A DNA stretch of 64,000 nucleotides. Origin: Dryococelus australis. Lineage: Eukaryota; Arthropoda; Insecta; Phasmatodea; Phasmatidae. Both the position numbers and the translations under genes were made by a program. Location of the stretch: assembly GCA_029891345.1 (NCBI GenBank), contig CM057009.1, positions 229,081,120 to 229,145,119 of the forward strand, given 5' to 3'. The notes beneath the pieces were generated by a model. That model was not told the DNA's origin. It made no database searches and saw nothing but the letters and a program-made list of their open reading frames with translations. This document shows, piece by piece, positions 46,264-58,379 of the stretch. The stretch's first letter is position 1, and the number at the start of each line of letters is the position of its first letter.

Positions 46264-48345
46264 GTGTACTTTCCACTTTCTTGTATGTGTATGTGTGTAT
46301 GAATGTGTATGGTTGTGCATGAGTGTGTCCCCGCAGTTTAATTTTTGAATGCTTTAACAGAATTTCAACAAACTTGCTACATACATATGATACTTAGTAA
46401 GGACACCTGCATGTTATAGTTTTAGACCACGCCGGGTGATATGTCCTATCTCGGGAACCATTCACTAATTTTAACTAAAATTTTATATGCTCTCAGAGCA
46501 TTGTGTAAGTATTAAGTTTTTATATGTATACTGTTGTTGGTGCGTCATTTTGTAAAGTAGCACCAATAAAAAGTATAAAGATTTTATATTATATCTCGAA
46601 AACTATGTAACCAATTCCTCCCCAATTTAGCACTTAAGTAATACTATGGTAGACCATGATAACATACGATAAATTAGTTTTTTTTTCAAAATAGCGGCCA
46701 TACAAAGGTTTTAATTTTATTTTGTATATCTGCGATCCTTTTTAACCAATTTCAACCAAATTTTGTACACTGAAAGAATCTAATACAAACATCATACATT
46801 CCGACAAATAACAATTTTTGTCGGCAAATTTGGATGATAGCATCGTACGAATAAATAAAGTTATTACGTTTGTCATAACTCAGAAAATAAGTAACCGATT
46901 CCTACAAAATCTGGCAAACAAGTAGTGTGATGCATATGATGTGAAGTGATATGTTTTAAGCATGCCGGAATTTTTTTTCTTCAAAATAGCGGTCATATAG
47001 CCATTTTTAGCATAGAATGCTTCACTGTCAACAACATATTATCAATTTCAAGCAAATAGTACTGCAGCAGGTGGTGTATTTTGGTATTTTTTTATGTAGT
47101 TCAGGCGCTTATTTTCTAAATGGTGGCCATATATGTGTGTATATATAAATATTATATATATATATATTCAGTATATTTTACTATCGAAAATATTTCCATC
47201 TTCACTTTATATGCTGGCAGTACAATAAAATTTGTTTATGCAGTGCCTCAGTGCTCAGCCATTTTGTAAGATGGCCCTACCAATAAAAATACTGATTATA
47301 TTTCGTAGTTCACGAAACAGTAAACACATTCTTACAAAATTTGGCAAATGTATTGGTATGTGGTAGGCCATAATAATAAATGTATTGTTTTAATTAAGGC
47401 ACACTTATTTTCAGAATGGCGGCTATAAAATCATTTTAGATGTCTAGGCGATTTCTACGAAACTATGGTTATCTATTTTAACTTAACTTTATATAGTGAC
47501 AGTATACAATTATCTAAATTGCTACTACATTACTTTTTCTCCTCCATTTATGAAGATTCCCACATGAAAATTATGGGCGGGTTTATGCCATGTCTCGAGG
47601 ACCAATCAACCGGTTCCCACCAAATGTTACACTGGAACATTTCAAATAAATTTGTACCAATTTGAGCACTCCGTAAATGCTTCAGAAGGCGATATAAATT
47701 TTCATGATTTAAACAGGTCAAACAACAATGTTAAAAATTACACCTTCATAAATTATTTCGGTAAGTTTGACATATGTTTTAAATAATTTAACCAAATTCA
47801 ACCAACATTTGTATGTATACGATATATATTAGAAGCATCGCATTGAGGGTCTCTTGCAATTTTGAAGGATAGCTTCAAATAAAAAAATAAAGTTATATAT
47901 GTCATGTCTCAGGGACCAAACAACCAATTTCCATCAAATTATTCACACAAGTAGCGCTACAGTCGGCCATGTAAACTTACATATTTTACTGTGGGTTTAT
48001 CACTTATTTTCAAAACAAAGCCACTGTCAACATTTTAGGTTAGTAAACCCTATCATTCGAACATTAGTTAGATCAAATACGAAGTTGATACTCCGATTCC
48101 AACTGCTGTAATGCAGTGTATTGCACGCTAGCTAATAGTACGAGTTTTTCTGGTTTAAAGTCCCGGGTAAAGCAGGTGTGTATTTGTGATCGTCTCACTA
48201 CTGTGGAATAAGTTTATAGTTTCATTTCTAATGTTATTAAGTACAAAGAGAAGTCAAGTGCTTCCTACCAAATCAGTTTTTAAGAAACTATTTAGAAATT
48301 AATTTCAGCCATGCTGAGGAAAGTAGGATTATTAGTTATATCAGT
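46264..48345 (-). mobile_element. Modular repeat element, copy 3 (inverted)
   Basis: Reverse complement of the copy 1 family. It begins near 46264 with TGTACTTTCC followed by a GT-rich tract (mirror of the CA-rich tail) and ends GAGGAAAGTAGG, then ATTAGTTATATCAGTA. The internal block ATGTCTCAGGGACCAA, CAATTTCCATCAAATT matches the complement of copy 1's 23540-23600. Each diverged unit again contains ATGGCGGCCAT-like sequence. It faces copy 2 across a ~320-bp spacer that carries the SINE. Confidence 0.7.
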
Positions 48346-51299
48346 AAATTTTTATTTTGTCAATTGTTGTCTTTGAATGTTACATTTTGGGACAGAACTT
48401 TTATAATTAACTATATTTGGTTACGGGTTGTGAATATACACCAATGCAATCACCCAAAATATAATTTGTGAAACTGATTTCATAAACTGGGATTACATAG
48501 AGATTTCATGGAATCCCGAACACAAATTGTTAAATAATAATTACAAACTCTTATTAGGCAACTGGACGAAATTTGACATTTAATGAAACATATATCAATT
48601 TCACGGTTTTCGTGATCTGAACTGAGGAAGTTTTGATACAGCTAGAGCATTTTTGACATGTGGACGAGTTAGTTTATGTATATAGGAAAATATAGCTGAA
48701 CCCGTCATGTTTTTCTTCTTGTATGAATTCAGTTTTGAACCAGATCAACTAAGGTATACATTGTGTGATTTCTTCAGTACTTGCTTTTTATAAAAATAAA
48801 AAAAAACATATGTGTACTTATTTTTAGAGCTTGAGTTTTGCACTGCATTTCATATATATGTAACTCCATTTTATGAAACAAAGTTCAGTAATGTATGTCA
48901 ATTATTTATTTTTGGCTCGCCTTGGCAAATTACAAAATGTAGTTATTAGTCTACTATATAATTTGTTGGAAAAATCATAACTCTAAACAAATAGAAATAA
49001 TAATGAAAAATTCGATGCCAAAATGCATCTTTCAAAGAGGCCAATTAACAAAATAATAAAATAACAGATACAATCCATAACATAGGGCCGACAGTTCTTT
49101 ATTCTAAATGCATGGTTGGCTCTATAATGGTGTTTGCTACATTATAAGCATGTGTGCTCGTTTTAGAGCAACATGTGAAATAATAGTTTTAATGTAATTG
49201 GCTTACGATATTTGTGTTTTAAAACCTGTAAACCTATTAAAAGCGACATTTCCATTTAAACCATCCCGGTCAAAAAGTAATTGGATTTTATGTTACAAAG
49301 TTGAATAAATGTTTGGACAGCATATGTATATTTTTGGGATTTGTTGTTACTTCAATTTCGAGTTAAATTTTACTGCCAATATATTAAAAATACTAGGCAA
49401 TCGATTTATTCATAATCAGAGTTATATGGAAACTACTTTTAAGATTATGTATAATATTACAAATAATACAGGTTAAATAAACGTCAAAAATAGTTTTCTT
49501 TCTCCTGATATTTTTTTTTTCCTCTATAGAATTTTCAAGGACATTTTTAAAAGTTCATATTTTTGTCATGTCTTTTCGCCGGCATATGTACATTGTCATA
49601 CTTGGAATTTAAGATATGAGTTATTTCAGTGGTGTTATTAAACACTATCTGAAAAGTGATTGCGTAATTTGGTAGCCATTCACATTATTGAATTTATAGA
49701 CTTCCGCCTGCTGTAGTGTACAAGAATATCAGTATGGATATTGGAAACAGTGGGACTTTATTCGTTTATAGACGGCACCATTATGGCTTGGAACAGGGTT
49801 CACATGCCTTTTATCGTGATCAGCTTTCTAAAAAAGAGAATTATGAAGAAAAACAAAAATAAGACTAGTGAAAATGCCTGTAAAGCAAAAGGGAAAAAAG
49901 TTACACCTTTCCAAGGAACTGAGAGTACATTCACTTCATCGGAACACAGCGAGCGAGGCTGTGGTGTAAAAAATAAAAGAACAAATTAAATAAATCATTT
50001 TCTCTTCTGTGGCAGAGCTTTGAAACTAGAAAGCGAGGAGAGCGTAGTTTGTTGACTTTATTTTTTCTTTGTCCCCGATATACTTCACTACGTTTCCTAC
50101 AAGATTTTTTGTCAGTTGCAGGGAAATCAGAAGCTTTCTGCATCAGTCAAGGATTAAATCGATAACTTTCTGTTCTGTTGGAACGACAACGTACTGATTG
50201 CCCGCACTCGAGGCCCCAGACTCTTTCAGATATCGAGTGTTCCTCCGTACATAATACTACATCAGGTTAGTTTTATTCATAAAAAGTATATCATTTTTAT
50301 CAGTAAGCAAAAAAATGTGACCGAACATATTGAAAAAGTGGAAACACGCCTGTGTCAGTTTCATAGGATACCTAATATGATCGTGTATTAAAACGCTTTC
50401 ATCAGTGACGGCTTGTAATATCCTCTAAAGTGATGTTTATAACTCTGGTTTTAAATTAATAACTAATTTTAGTTTATATTATATTTTGGTAAAAAGCAAA
50501 CTCCGTCACCTTTTCGTATTAGGATTTCGATACGATCAAATAAATAGCTGATTATTTTGTCATTATAATACATTCTGGTATTGTAATGATTATGATTAAG
50601 TGTAATTACTAATATTAGTAAAGGTTTTATGAAAACCTGCTCATTGAAAGAAGAGTTTGCATTGGTTCACTGTTAGAAAAAATGTTCGGAAAATTAGGAA
50701 TATGCCAGTGCAAATTATCCAGATATATGGGTTAAAGTACGGATTCTTAGATTTTTATTAACACTCTCCGTAAATTTCACATAAATCTCAGTGACTTCAC
50801 GGATGGTGTCCGTAAACTTGCAATTTGGTTTTTCAAATTTGCTCTTTACGAAAAGGGTAACAAAAACCGTTTTATTTTCGTAATGTGGATGTTTCACCGG
50901 TTGTAAAAATTACTTAAGGCTGTTTACGATAAAGTGAGCACTTTTGAAATCAACCCTAAGAAAACGTCACTGGTCCCACCTGCACATATTTTAACGGGCG
51001 TACTGAGTGACATTCGCTCAGTTAAGTTGGTAACGATAGAGGGGGAAATAGTTCCATATCTAAACGTCAAATAAAAAGTGTTAGGTTGCCATTTTTTTTA
51101 ATCATTATTTGTATGGCTTTCTGTTTTTTTAATGCGTCGAAGTGTAAAAATTAGCTGATTTTTAAAACATTTAACTTTTCTGATAATTTTACAATTTCAC
51201 TTGACCGAAGCATGAAGAAAGTGATGAGGCCGATGGCAATGATAATTTTACATAAGGCGAAAGAACACATGCGAACTGAAAATTTGCTGCGAAGGAAAC
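48346..51299. other. No gene seen
   Basis: AT-rich. A GC-richer patch at 50160-50270 ends in CATCAGGTTAGT near 50266, a donor-like motif, without a recognisable coding frame. The open frame at 49741-49989 is Lys-rich and unrecognised. Confidence 0.45.
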
Positions 51300-51375
51300 G
51301 GGGCGCGAAATCCCGACCCTCCGACTATAAGTCGGCCACTCTGCCCCTGAGGTATGAGGGCAGATGCTACCACGC
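51300..51375 (-). repeat. tRNA-Ile(UAU)-like element, SINE head or tRNA pseudogene
   Basis: On the minus strand ATACCTCAGGGGCAGAGTGG (D-arm/A box), then CCGACTTATAGTCGG (anticodon-arm-like hairpin with TAT central in the loop), then GGTCGGGATTTCGCGCCCCG (B-box/T-arm region). Spacing is tRNA-like. The acceptor stem cannot be closed convincingly, so a functional gene is unlikely. Confidence 0.5.
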
Positions 51376-52250
51376 GGTTTAAAAGTAATGTTGTAAATAT
51401 AGGGATTCATGTAAAATTATTCATGTATCTCTCGAAGATTCTAGTCTTGTTGACGAGTTTTTTTTATTTCAGTTTTGCAAACAGGGGCGTGAAAGAGTTT
51501 TATTTTCGTAATGCATTACACTATGTATAACAAAGAAATTAAAAAAAAGTTAAAATATGTCGTCGTGTAGTGGGATTTTAACACGTATCGATATATTAAC
51601 ACTCAATAACTCGAACCACATACCACAACTTTACACGAACTATTTCTTAAATATGGATTTTACACGAAATTGAAGAACGCGCCTCTCTTAGAGTCATATC
51701 GTGTTAGAGCGCTTGCTGTAAGGTTTCATATGCGGTTTATAAAATGAGGTTACGAAAAATATATTGTTTTATTTTAGTTATGTGCGTGTTTTAATGTTTA
51801 TACAGAGAATTTTGTCCTGTAGCGGAATTTGGACGAAAATCAACGAATTGGCACTCCATTAGTGGTTCGCCACTCACCTACTACTATTAGACACGGAGTA
51901 GTATTGTGATGATGGGATTTTATATGCCCCACATAAGAAGTAGTGGCATGGTGAAACAGGCGCAGAGAGGATTGAGGTAAAGGCGCGAGGCGTCAACCTT
52001 GAATGACTTTGACATAAAAATTTCCCATTTGCTCCCAAAGTCGTTTTTTTCTCTCACAAAATCCTACGTTCTACCGCAAAAATATGTTAAAATTTCCCTT
52101 TTTCCCCTAAAGATTTACCGTTTTTCAATTAAAAACTTCCCGTTTAGGTAAAAGCTAAACCGAAGCCCCATTTCTGCAAAACCGAGTCAATTCAGGAGAT
52201 TTGTGGGGCTTCCTATTCCTTCTAGACCAATACAATGTAGTATCTGAGAA
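51376..52250. other. No gene seen
   Basis: AT-rich flank of the second LTR element. No feature recognised. Confidence 0.5.
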
Positions 52251-52254
52251 ATCC

Positions 52255-52374
52255 ATATAGTAAAATCAATTAAATAATTATTTTAAAAATGAAATATATT
52301 CGTATAATTAAAAAATTTAGAGATGTAAGCACTATGTATTATATATCATCGGACTCGCTTTTTCAAGGCGCCTA
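52255..52374 (+). repeat. Left copy of ~131-bp host duplication flanking LTR element
   Basis: AAAATTATTTTA-like sequence, then AAATATATT, AAGTATTATATAT..CCGGACTCG..TTTTTCAA. The same order recurs in the same orientation after the 3' LTR at 63380-63490. With the element removed, the two GGACTCG landmarks (52351 and 63468) would be 131 bases apart. Confidence 0.7.
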
Positions 52375-52378
52375 CAGC

Positions 52379-53011
52379 TGCAGCTGGCCTCTCTAAGGGT
52401 TGCCAAGCTGCGAGCTGATACAAGGCGCAGAGCGACCTCGGCCAGCCCAGCCGTTGTTTGTAAAAAAACCAATTCCCGGGGATTGAGCGCGAGGTCAGGA
52501 AGGAAATATAAGCCTGGAGCAATGGTGGCTCTGGGCGCCATCTTGCCAGCCACACCGAAGGCTCTGTCCGTGACCTGCCCGACAAGAGGACCACCTCCTG
52601 TGGTCCTACTTCAGCCCCAACGAGCCCGCCGTGGAGAGAGCTTCCTCGAGACTCCGTCACCTTAAGGGTAAATATATTTCCTGGTTGGGCGACTCTGTCA
52701 CGATAGGATTCGGGACACGCTAAGGCATATTAAGCTCCCTCAGAGCAAATATCTAGCCTCTTTATGCCTATTACTTGTATAGTTTGAGAAAAGGCATCAG
52801 TGCCTCCTGATTTGTAACCAGAACTTATTAACATATTCTCAGCTCCTCTATTGCTGACTGACTTTAATATGGATTACTAGACGCTATCATATAGGGACCT
52901 TGTACTGTCTTGAGTGTAACAAAAGTAGTATTTTGTATTTGAGTACTTTTCGATCTCTCTGCCATTATCCCCCTAAGTTAAAGCGCGACCTGCTCTCTTC
53001 TGGACAGGACA
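52379..53011 (+). repeat. 5' LTR
   Basis: Starts TGCAGCTGGCCTCTCTAAGG and ends CTGGACAGGACA. It matches 62725-63360 throughout, including CAGAGCGACCTCGGCCAGCC and TTGCTGACTGACTTTAAT. Confidence 0.93.
52505..52560 (+). promoter_or_regulatory. LTR core promoter (TATA-like)
   Basis: AATATAAGCCTGGAGCAATGG here and GTATATAAGCCTGGAGCAAT in the 3' LTR (62854). A TATA-like box about 25-30 bases before a GGCTCTGGGCGCCATCTTG stretch is a likely transcription start region. Confidence 0.55.
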
Positions 53012-53018
53012 TAGAAAA

Positions 53019-53031
53019 TGGTGGAGGCGCC
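53019..53031 (+). other. Candidate tRNA primer binding site
   Basis: TGGTGGAGGCGCC, seven bases after the 5' LTR. It resembles the TGGTGGCAGCG of the minus-strand Gypsy element, suggesting the same or a related tRNA primer. Confidence 0.55.
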
Positions 53032-53600
53032 TTAGCTTTCTCACCCTCTCTTTTTTGCTTGGAATTGAATTAAAGGTAAATTCATTGTATAATTATGCTA
53101 GGCCATAAACGAAGCTACAGTTTTATAGGGTAACAATTAAAACAAAAGTCTAGTAAAACTATAAATGAATTCGCAACGAGATTTAGCGCCTACCACCTGC
53201 CCACACGGTTAGAATTACCTCGCAAATTACGGTTCAACGGATCCACCTTAGTAAACTATTGTAATAATGTAAGCACTCATTCAAAGCCTAGAAAGTTGTA
53301 CTATTCAGAGTACGCGAGCAGGAACTGCCATGTTACAAATAGTTGCTCGGCAAGACAGTCGCCCAGTATATTCAGTAGCATAGTGTGTGTGAGCTTGACT
53401 TTTAAAACTTAATGCATGCTTAATCACGGTTCCACTCTTCGGACTGATTGTAAACTGACATACGCAATTTCCACAAAAAGAGTGGGCACAGATGGAAAAC
53501 TAATTAATAGAAAGCTTGGAAGTGTGCAGGGTGTTATCTAACATATGTCACAGTGTCACATAACACAAATATTTCATGATAGACGAACACACATCATCAT
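53032..53600. other. 5' leader of LTR element
   Basis: Untranslated leader between PBS and gag. No open frame or repeat recognised. Confidence 0.45.
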
Positions 53601-55620
53601 TTGCATAAACAGCCAGGAACATTTTGGAACATGCCACAATATATCTTTCCGACACAAAAGAAACCACAAGCGCAAAACATCACTAGCACAGAAAATTTTC
53701 ATCAGTTAATAACATCAGCGGAAAAGTTATTAAACGAAAATCCTGAGTTTGTCGAACAATTTGACACAAAATCAACACGCCCTACACATATCTTCATTAC
53801 AAAAATCACAAATAGCTGCATTCTGCCATCTACAACACCACCCTCATAAGAATACACAAAACACCACATTACAGATTACCTCACACCGATATAAATTGAC
53901 ACCACACCAGAACCAATATATGAAAACTTACCACAAGCTTCACTAATCGAAATACAACTGCACCCTAACATGGCAAACCCAGCACCAGTAAACGTTATCG
54001 TCCAGGAGCCCATGTCAGTGCCAAAATTTTCTGGAGATGGCAACGAAAAATGGCCTAAATTCCTAGAACACTATAACCATGCTGCATAGAATAACAGTTT
54101 GGACGAAACAGAGAAATGTCGCAGGCTCAAATATTATGTCACAGGCTCCACGAAATATATATTAAAAAATTACTTACAAACACACACAGGACAAATTACG
54201 TGGAATGGCATAGTTAATAAGCTGAAAAACATATTTTCTACACCTGCATCCAAAGAATACTTGAAAAACTAACTTTACACCACAAAACAGAAACTCAACA
54301 AAAGCACACAAAAACCCATTGAGAGCTTATTTTTTACTGGAGTAAATGCAATCCGAACGTAACTGACGCTGATTTCATAGGCCTTGTATGGTGTTCCCTT
54401 CTTCAGTCCCTCGCGGACAAAATTGTAGTGTTGAAAAATTACACGATCGAAGACTTACTTACAAATATTTAGAGAGTAGAGGTTGGACTGTTCCACTACA
54501 ACCAGGCGATTTCAGGACATCAAATACATTCAAATGCGTATTCAGTGAGAGCAGAGATAGTAAAGCTAATAGAATAAATTGCAAATTTAGCATTGCAGAA
54601 CAAGAAACCCAATGGAAACAGAAAACCACAACACTGCAATTACGCACATACACCCCAGCAGTACAGATACAACACATACAAACAAAACCAACAACCTCTA
54701 ATTGTAGTAAAGGAGTATGCACCACAATAAAAGAGATATTACAATCCCCATGCATCAAATTTCCAAAGAAACACCAACTTCCGAGGAAACACAAGACAAC
54801 AGTAAAACTACACACCCCAGACACAAACAAGGCAAAATCAGTACCAAACAACCAAAAATCATCAAAAAAAACTCCTACATGAGGGAGCAATAGGCACCAC
54901 CCCAATAGACAAAACACATGGTTGGGTGAAAAATTTCAAAACCACAGGTACAGTCAGGCAGACCCTTTAAGAACACCATGTAGAAGACAGACAGAACCAC
55001 GAAATCAGGCACATAAGGTTTCCTACCAAAGTAATGACTGAAAGACAAGGACCTATAGGAAGAACAAAAATGGTATCAGAAACCCAATAAGGATAGTGAA
55101 AATGTGAAACCAGAAGTTAAAGAGAAGTGTATAATTAATGTCTGTGAGGCACTATTCAGTAAACATGTGCCTATGCTTACATATGCAGATTAATTCCCCC
55201 GGGGAAAATTTCCAGCTACCACAGAAAGCAACAACACACGTTAAACAAAGCATTTCAAAACACGAAAATATGGAAAACAGGTCACACTGCATCAAGTTCA
55301 GAGAAATAAAATGCAGGTCACGAACAAGCAGCCATAACACTGACACCACACACAAGGATATGGCTACACGTAAACAAAACATTGCGCCCATGAAAACCGA
55401 CATGGCACACATCATAGAAGTAGACACACAAGAAGAAGAAGACATGCCGAGGCTGGTCCCAAGTAATGCACGAGTCAGCGCGATCGTGACGTCAACACAG
55501 CATGCACAACCTTCATAGGACAGCGGTCACTGGCAGCCATGACATGTGCTCTGTGTATGTACGAAGGTCACCAAGTCATGGAATGCCCTCTCTTTACAAA
55601 ACCACTCACAGCCATTTAAC
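53601..55620 (+). pseudogene. gag: Gag with CCHC zinc knuckle, broken
   Basis: Particle structural protein. The likely main block begins at the ATG at 53970 and reads V-P-K-F-S-G-D-G-N-E-K-W, L-D-E-T-E-K-C-R-R-L-K-Y-Y-V-T-G, L-K-N-Y and S-K-E-Y-L-K-N, a Gypsy capsid pattern. After a stop near 54270 and a frameshift, A-D-K-I-V-V-L-K-N-Y-T-I-E-D-L-L continues it. A long Gln/Asn/Thr/Lys-rich middle follows. Near the end, 55545-55586 encodes C-A-L-C-M-Y-E-G-H-Q-V-M-E-C, a perfect CX2CX4HX4C nucleocapsid knuckle. The frames before 53970 (53601-53849, with N-E-N-P-E-F-V-E-Q-F) are probably the N-terminus. At least four disruptions. Overlapping open frames in this A/C-rich region are shadows. Confidence 0.78.
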
Positions 55621-55849
55621 ACTGACATAAACGAGCAATTCATAGAAATTCAAAAGACATTTCAGCATGGCACTAATTAAAATGTGCACCCCAAATGCAG
55701 AAATTGACAACACACAATTATTACATGACACCCATAATAGCAACACTGATTACAGTGGCAATGATGAAATGCACAAGCAGAAACTGAGCCACAGATCCAG
55801 TTCACCATAAACAAACACAACCTACCGACCAGCAAGGACGAATGCCATT

Positions 55850-56250
55850 TAAACAAAGTGAAAACATCAACGCTGTGTGTCCTTGTCAGGAGTGAAGGAA
55901 GGTCGGCTGTTTGTGATCATGCATAGCGTCCACACTTACACACAAGCTTAAAAGGAATCCAATTACAGAACAATTCACTTTAGTTGGAGCAACAACAGAC
56001 AATGAGATACCAAATTATAAAACAAATATAAATATAAACATTTCAGGATATACTTTTAACCAGGAATAACTGCTAAAATACAACTTCAAATTGGACATTA
56101 TACTGGGGGTCAATTTCATAAAAATGTATGCCGTAGTACCAATAATGTCTAGAGACATCATGTACATATATGCATGCCATAATAAAGATATAACAGAGAT
56201 ACCAATAAATACCAACCTAGTGGAATGCGACACAACTAATTGAATACAAA
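55850..56250 (+). pseudogene. pol: Aspartic protease remnant
   Basis: Between gag and RT. S-E-G-R-S-A-V-C-D-H-A near 55895 occupies the place of the catalytic loop, but no D-T/S-G is readable. I-I-L-G-V-N-F-I-K near 56095-56125 corresponds to the conserved I-L-G-x-D-F near the protease C-terminus. Decayed. Confidence 0.55.
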
Positions 56251-56439
56251 ATTACATAAATAAAAGAGAAACACTGGAGAACACAAATGGGGACACAACA
56301 CTAGGAAACGTAAAAAAAACCAGCCACCATATAAAAAACCCTACTTAAGGAGTTACTTCAGAAATACAAAGACAGTTTTGCTAACAATATTTCCAAGTTA
56401 ACTGTAACAAAAATCTACAAATACAGCTCAAGTTAAATA

Positions 56440-57290
56440 TGGACAAACCCCTACATACATGCCCATACACAATAAACCCCCAATTGTGCGAACAGGTACT
56501 TCAACAAATTCAAAAAATGCTTGAAGTATAAACTAGCACCCTATTAGAATCCCCTTACGCCGTGCCAAGCCTTGTAATTAAAAACACTAAAGGGGATATG
56601 GTTCTTAACAGATTTCAGACTCTTGAATCAACACATAAAAGTACAATAACTCATCCCCAGAACGAAGACATCATAAATACACTTCAAAATTCAAAATACA
56701 TATCTTCCATTGACAATTTTAGTGGATTCTACACAATCCCAGTAAGACACCAAGATAGAGAAAAACTCGGTTTCAGTACCAATGGCATTGGGCTATATTA
56801 AAACGCTTGCATTCCAATGGGCCTTGCCACCAGCCTAAATTACTTTCAAAATTTTGTAGACATAATGCTTGGCCCATTGCGATGGAACACAACCGTAGCC
56901 TATATTGATGATATTTTCATCAAAGGTAATACTTTTGCAGAACACTTACAGAACATTATTAAATAATGGAAAGGCTGCAAAAATTTAATGTAAAAATTAA
57001 CAGAAAAAATGCCACTTCGCAATGCAAGAAATTAAAATTCTTGGCCACTATATCACTCCGCAAGGAATACGAACGGACCCTGAGAAAATCGAAACCATCA
57101 AACAGATGGCATTGCCCAAGAATATATCGCAGTTACGAACATTTTTAAGACTAACATCTTACTTAAGAAGATATATTCTTAACTATGCGACTCTTGCAGA
57201 ACCACTCACAGATTTGATAATAGAAGCAAAACAATTCCAATGGACACTAACAAAACAACAGGTATTTGACAACCTTAAAACAGCACTATT
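56440..57290 (+). pseudogene. pol: Gypsy reverse transcriptase, broken
   Basis: 56562-56801 has S-P-Y-A-V-P-S-L-V-I-K, S-S-I-D-N-F-S-G-F-Y (first catalytic Asp region) and L-G-F-S-T-N. After a stop, I-P-M-G-L-A-T-S-L-N-Y-F-Q continues in the next stretch, and Y-I-D-D-I-F-I at 56901-56912 onward is the intact catalytic motif. The thumb/connection, read at 57022-57369, has L-G-H-Y-I-T-P-Q-G-I, L-R-T-F-L-R-L-T-S-Y-L-R-R-Y-I and F-Q-W-T. Frameshifts and stops prevent a full product. Confidence 0.9.
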
Positions 57291-57720
57291 AAAACGACCC
57301 ATATTAGCGCAATTCAATGAAAACCGACACAAAATTCTGGCTTGTGATGCCTTACAAACAGCCATTTGAGCGGTCCTTATGCAGGAAATAACTGGAAGCA
57401 AAGACCATTCCAGTATCGCGTTCACGTCAGAAAAACTCATGCTAAATGAAAATAAAAAAATGGTCAGACATGGAATATGAACTGTTGGGCTATAAAATAT
57501 TTTGTTATTTATTTCAAACAATATTTGTATGGAAGAAATTCACCATAGAAACTGACCACGTCATCTGATGCTATTAAAAGACAATGGCTGAGCATAATGT
57601 GAGAATTCAAAAACTAGCATTAGCTCTTACAGAATATGACTTTCGAGCTAAAATTGTCAAAGGGAAATAAATACACTCGCTGATGCGATGAGCCAAATAC
57701 CAACAGGCAAAACCCAAACT
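57291..57720 (+). pseudogene. pol: RNase H domain, broken
   Basis: It follows RT directly: I-L-A-C-D-A-L-Q-T-A-I (first acidic residue), stop, A-V-L-M-Q-E-I, I-A-F-T-S-E-K-L, then after a shift E-L-L-G-Y-K-I and F-T-I-E-T-D-H-V-I, R-I-Q-K-L-A-L-A-L-T-E-Y-D-F, and L-A-D-A-M-S-Q-I near the end. This is the order of Gypsy RNase H. Confidence 0.85.
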
Positions 57721-58379
57721 ACTAAATTCATAATACAAAATCAAACTTACACGATCAAAGAGGAATACATTACTGGCACATCATTCTTCAAAGCTCTTGC
57801 AGAATCATTATTATATAATACACATAAAGACATAGAAGTAAAACAAAACATTGCTAAATACATAATAAAAAATTAGCGAGAGAGAAAATATTTTATTAAA
57901 TCATACATCAGTACAACCGACAAAGCACATATAGCGAAAATGTTGACAAATGAAGAATTTTTTGCCCTTACAAGCAATCGCGATAATTATAACAACACTA
58001 TACGAGATAAATATGGAAATCGCTATAGAAGGACCCAAAAACAAAATTAAATTTACCTGCATTGATCCACGCTTAAACTGTAAAATTTGAATCTCAGTAC
58101 ACAACTCCACACCCCATTACCACCCCATATACATACACAAATAAAAATACATTAAGGTAGAAGCCACACATTTTTTAATAGCACCATTTACACAAACAGC
58201 AGCATCCCCATTTTTAGCAGAATATACCAGAGACCCATACATTACTCAATTGAAAATAGCACTCACAGACCCACAAAACGCCACACCAAAAAACATTCGC
58301 CTGGCAAGACGATAAGGAATAACCGCAAATGGGGAAATATACCTTAAAGTACACACCCCCACCGGGGGGAAAAATGCCT

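Noticed and set aside
49741-50270. Possible exon with donor-like CATCAGGTTAGT
   Set aside because: The open frame is Lys-rich, ends before the donor, and no acceptor or homologous peptide is visible. Mentioned only in the gap entry.
54388-54917. Long overlapping frames on both strands in gag
   Set aside because: Shadow frames: the adjacent frame carries the Gag continuation A-D-K-I-V-V-L-K-N, and the region is A/C-rich and poor in stops.
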